Source: Limnoperna fortunei (Eukaryota > Mollusca > Bivalvia > Mytilida > Modiolidae). Taken from it: a stretch of DNA of 64,000 nt. Every line of letters begins with the position of its first letter. Positions within the stretch are counted from its first letter, which is position 1. The stretch covers positions 23,958,460 through 24,022,459 of the forward strand of contig OX104112.1 in the NCBI GenBank assembly GCA_944474755.1, in the 5' to 3' direction. The notes below the pieces were generated by a model, which was not told the origin of the DNA, made no database searches, and was given only the letters and a program-made list of their open reading frames with translations. Shown in pieces: positions 59,401 through 64,000 of the stretch. A program made the position numbers and the translations under genes.

Positions 59401-62400
59401 CTACCTGTCTTACTGTCTGAAGGTACTTTTATAGCTACTTGTCTAACTGTCTGAAGACACCGTTACGGCTTACGGTTTGTCTGAAGATACCGTTACGGCT
59501 ACCTGTCTAACTGTCTGAAGATACTATTACGGCTACCTCTTTCTAACTGTCTAAAGATGCCGTTGCGGCTACCTGTCTACATGTCTGAAGACAACTGTCT
59601 AATCATACCGTTACGGTTACCTGTTTTACTGTCTGAAGATACTGTTACGGCTACTTATCTTACTGTCTGAGGACACCGTTACGACTACCTGTCTAACTGT
59701 CTGAAGATACTGTTACGGCTGCCTGAAGATACACTTACGTCCATTTGTCTAAATGTCTGAAGATACTGTTACAGCTAACTGTCTTAGTGTCTAAAGATAC
59801 TGTTACGGCTACTTGTCTTACTATCTAAAGATGGCATTATGGCTACCTGACTAACTGTCTAACTACTGTTACGGCTACCTGTCTAACTTTCTGAAGATAC
59901 TGTAACGGCTATTTGTCTAACTGTCTGAAGATACTGTTACGGCTACCTGTCTTACTGCATACTGTTACGGCTACCTGTCTAACTGTTTTAAGATACCGTT
60001 AAGTCTACCTCTCTAACTGTCTAAAGATACTGTTACGGCTGCCTGAAGATACACTTACGTCCATTTGTCTAAATGTCTGAAGATACTGTTACAGCTAACT
60101 GTCTTAGTGTCTAAAGATACTGTTACGGCTACTTGTCTTACTATCTAAAGATGGCATTATGGCTACCTGACTAACTGTCTAACTACTGTTACGGCTACCT
60201 GTCTAACTTTCTGAAGATACTGTAACGGCTATTTGTCTAACTGTCTGAAGATACTGTTACGGCTACCTGTCTTACTGCATACTGTTACGGCTACCTGTCT
60301 AACTGTCTGAAGATACCGTTACGGCTAGACGTCTTAATTACTGTCTAACGATACTGTTACGGCTCCCTGTCTCACTGTCTCAAGATACCGTTACCACTTT
60401 GTCTTACTGTCTAAATATACCGTTACGGTTACCTTTCTAACTGTCTGAGAATACTGTTACGGCTACTTGTCTAACTGTCTGTGGATACCGTTACGGCTAC
60501 CTGTCTAGCTGTCTGAAGATGCTGTTACGGCTATCTGTCTAACTGTCTCAAGATACCGTTACCACTTCTTGTCTAACTGTCTAAATATACTGTTACGGTT
60601 ACCTGTCTTACTCTCTGGAGATCTGTTACGGCTACTTGTCTAACTGTCTGAAGATACTGTTACGGCTATTTGTCAAACTGTCTAAAGATACTGTTACGGC
60701 TACCTGTCTTACTGTCTGAAGATACTGTTACGGCTACCTGTCTAACTGTCTGAAGATACTGTTACGGCGATATGTCTAACTGTCTGAAGATACTGTTACA
60801 GCTACATGTCTTACTGTCTGAAAATACTGTTACTGCTACCTGTCTAACTGTCTGGAGATACTGTGACAGCTATGTGTCTAACTTTCTGAAGATACTGTTA
60901 CGGCTACCTGTCGAACTGTCTCAAGATACCGTTACCACTTCTTGTCTAACTGTCTAAATATACTGTTACGGTTACCTGTCTTACTCTCTTAAGATCTGTT
61001 ACGGCTACTTGTCTAACTGTCTGAAGATACTGTTACGGCTATTTGTCAAACTGTCTAAAGATACTGTTACGGCTACCTGTCTTACTGTCTGAAGATACTG
61101 TTACGGCTACCTGTCTAACTGTCTGAATATACTGCAACGGCTATTTGTCATACTGTCTAAAGATACTGTTACGGCTACTTGTCAAACTGTCTGAAGATAC
61201 TGCAACGGCTATTTGTCATACTGTCTAAAGATACTGTTACGGCTACTTGTCAAACTGTCTGAAGATACTGCAACGGCTATTTGTCATACTGTCTAAAGAT
61301 ACTGTTACGGCTACTTGTCAAACTGTCTGAAGATACTGCAATGGCTATTTGTCAAACTGTCTAAAGATACTGTTACGGCTACCTGTCTTACTGTCTAAAG
61401 ATACTGTTACGGCTACCTGTCTTACTGTCTAAAGATACTGTTACGGCTATTTGTCAAACTGTCTGAAGATACTGTTACGGCTACTTGTCAAACTGTCTGA
61501 AGATACTGCAACGGCTATTTGTCAAACTGTCTAAAGATACTGTTACGGCTACTTGTCAAACTGTCTGAAGATACTGCAACGGCTATTTGTAAAACTGTCT
61601 AAAGATACTGTTACGGCTACTTGTCAAACTGTCTGAAGATACTGCAACGGCTATTTGTCATACTGTCTAAAGATACTGTTACGGCTACTTGTCAAACTGT
61701 CTGAAGATACTGCAACGGCTATTTGTCAAACTGTCTAAAGATACTGTTACGGCTACCTGTCTTACTGTCTAAAGATACTGTTACGGATACCTGTCTTACT
61801 GTCTGAAGATACTGTTACGGCTACCTGTCTAACTGTCTGAAGATACTGTTACGGCGATTTGTCTAACTGTCTGAAGATACTGTTACAGCTACATGTCTTA
61901 CTGTCTGAAAATACTGTTACTGCTACCTGTCTAACTGTCTGGAGATACTGTGACAGCTATGTGTCTAACTTTCTGAAGATACTGTTACGGCTACTTGTCT
62001 AACTGTCTGAAGATACTGTTACGGCTACCTGTCTAACTGTCTGCAGATATTGTTACGGCTATTGTTCTAACTGTTTGAAAATACTGTTACGGCTACCTGT
62101 CTTACTGTCTGAAGATACTGTTACGGCTACCCGTCTTACTGTCTGAAGATACTGTTACGGCTACCTGTCTTACTGTCTGAAAATATTGCTACGGATACAT
62201 GTCTTAATGTCTTAAGATACTGTTACGGCTACCTGTCTTACTGTCTGAAGATACTGCTACGTCTAACTGTCGAACTGTCTGAAGATACTGTTACGGCTAC
62301 CTGTCTTACTGTCTGAAGACACTGTTACGGCTATTTGTCTAACTGTCTGAAGATACTGTTACGGATACCTGTCTTACTGTCTGAAGACACTGTTACTGCT

Positions 62401-64000
62401 ACCTCTTTCTAACTGTCTGAAGATGTCGTTACGGCTACCTGTCTAAATGTCTGAAGATAACTATCTAAATATACCGATACGGTTACCTGTCTTACTCTCT
62501 GGAGATACCGTTTCGGTTACCTGTCTTACTGTCTGAAGGTACTTTTACGGCTACTTGTCTAACTGTCTGAAGACACCGTACGTTTCCTGTTTGTCTGAAG
62601 ATACCGTTACGGCTACCTGTCTACATGTCTGAAGACAACTGTCTAATCATACCGTTACGGTTACCTGTCTAACTGTCTGAAGATGCCGTCACGGTTATCT
62701 GTCTTACTCTCTGAATATACTGTTACGGCTACCTCTTTCTAACTATCTGAAGATGAAGTTACGGCTACCTGTCGAAATGCCTGAAGATAACTGTCTCAAT
62801 ATACCTGTCTTACTTTCTGGAGATACTGTTATGGCTACCTGTCTTACTGTCTGAAGGTACTTTTATAGCTACTTGTCTAACTGTCTGAAGACACCGTTAC
62901 TGCTTCCGGTTTGTCTGAAGATACCTTTACGGCTACCTGTCTAACTGTCTGAAGATACTATTACGGCTACCTCTTTCTAACTGTCTAAAGATGCCGTTGC
63001 GGCTACCTGTCTACATGTCTGAAGACAACTGTCTAATCATACCGTTACGGTTACCTGTTTTACTGTCTGAAGATACTGTTACGGCTACTTATCTTACTGT
63101 CTGAGGACACCGTTACGACTACCTGTCTAACTGTCTGAAGATACTGTTACGGCTGCCTGAAGATACACTTACGTCCATTTGTCTAAATGTCTGAAGATAC
63201 TGTTACAGCTAACTGTCTTAGTGTCTAAAGATACTGTTACGGCTACTTGTCTTACTATCTAAAGATGGCATTATGGCTACCTGACTAACTGTCTAACTAC
63301 TGTTACGGCTACCTGTCTAACTTTCTGAAGATACTGTAACGGCTATTTGTCTAACTGTCTGAAGATACTGTTACGGCTACCTGTCTTACTGCATACTGTT
63401 ACGGCTACCTGTCTAACTGTTTTAAGATACCGTTAAGTCTACCTCTCTAACTGTCTAAAGATACTGTTACGGCTGCCTGAAGATACACTTACGTCCATTT
63501 GTCTAAATGTCTGAAGATACTGTTACAGCTAACTGTCTTAGTGTCTAAAGATACTGTTACGGCTACTTGTCTTACTATCTAAAGATGGCATTATGGCTAC
63601 CTGACTAACTGTCTAACTACTGTTACGGCTACCTGTCTAACTTTCTGAAGATACTGTAACGGCTATTTGTCTAACTGTCTGAAGATACTGTTACGGCTAC
63701 CTGTCTTACTGCATACTGTTACGGCTACCTGTCTAACTGTCTGAAGATACCGTTACGGCTAGACGTCTTAATTACTGTCTAACGATACTGTTACGGCTCC
63801 CTGTCTCACTGTCTCAAGATACCGTTACCTCTTTGTCTTACTGTCTAAATATACCGTTACGGTTACCTTTCTAACTGTCTGAGAATACTGTTACGGCTAC
63901 TTGTCTAACTGTCTGTGGATACCGTTACGGCTACCTGTCTAGCTGTCTGAAGATGCTGTTACGGCTATCTGTCTAACTGTCTGAAGATACCGTTACCACT
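47401..64000. repeat. 34 bp satellite in higher-order repeats of about 3.0-3.7 kb
   Basis: The basic unit is 34 bp: CTGTCTGAAGATACTG then TTACGGCTACCTGTCTAA. Variant units recur in a fixed order, so the array is built of higher-order copies. The marker GTTTTAAGATACCGTTAAGT lies at 49853, 53287, 56246, 59985 and 63419, spacing 3434, 2959, 3739 and 3434 bp (about 101, 87, 110 and 101 units). Some copies carry block A (marker TCTGAAAGTTCC at 47420, 53813 and 57552); others carry block B (CTGTGGATACC near 50347, 56740, 60480 and 63912). Frequent in-frame TAA (from GTCTAACTG) makes it non-coding. The array continues past the window end. Confidence 0.97.

Noticed and set aside
60772..60957. 61-codon frame in the 34 bp satellite
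   Set aside because: Chance gap between the frequent TAA stops; the same copies elsewhere are closed.
45878..64000. CRISPR-like array
   Set aside because: Units are contiguous 34 bp repeats with no unique spacers, in eukaryotic-type sequence.

Overview
The window looks like AT-rich nuclear DNA from a marine invertebrate, most likely a bivalve mollusc. The evidence is spliceosomal signals (AG acceptors just before start codons, a signal-peptide exon joined in phase to an Ig-domain exon), two RING-less B-box/coiled-coil/beta-propeller genes of a type greatly expanded in bivalves, several copies of a tRNA-like SINE, and abundant satellites and hairpin elements. No bacterial gene organisation is present. 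The species cannot be named from sequence alone.

Layout. 0.5-2.7 kb: six copies of a 364-377 bp composite repeat. 2.7-8.6 kb: about 35 copies of a related 168 bp satellite. 8.6-11.8 kb: the 5' part of a minus-strand gene for a secreted or membrane Ig-domain protein, with a signal-peptide exon, a frameshifted Ig exon and one possible downstream exon. 12-31.7 kb: intergenic DNA full of mobile-element remnants. These include two copies of a MITE, SINE copies, an 83 bp tandem array, a heptamer-armed fold-back element, a 1.48 kb TTAA-bounded element, a degenerate AAAATGGC-bearing repeat, a 157 bp tandem array and a block ending in AAGGTCTTTCCC inverted repeats. 31.8-33.5 kb (+) and 42.1-40.4 kb (-): two convergent TRIM-like genes, each with a single coding exon, separated by a 38 bp minisatellite, hairpins and repeat fragments. 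44.2 and 45.4 kb: two oppositely oriented arrays of one 16 bp minisatellite. 45.9-64.0 kb: an 18 kb array of a 34 bp satellite organised in 3.0-3.7 kb higher-order repeats and running off the window end.

Only three genes are well supported. The two TRIM-like proteins would be cytoplasmic zinc-binding scaffold proteins with a C-terminal propeller, plausibly in innate immunity or RNA/protein regulation. The Ig gene would make a secreted or cell-surface recognition protein, but its Ig exon is broken here. More than 45% of the window is tandem or dispersed repeat, so most long open frames outside the TRIM-like genes are by-products of repeat period rather than genes.
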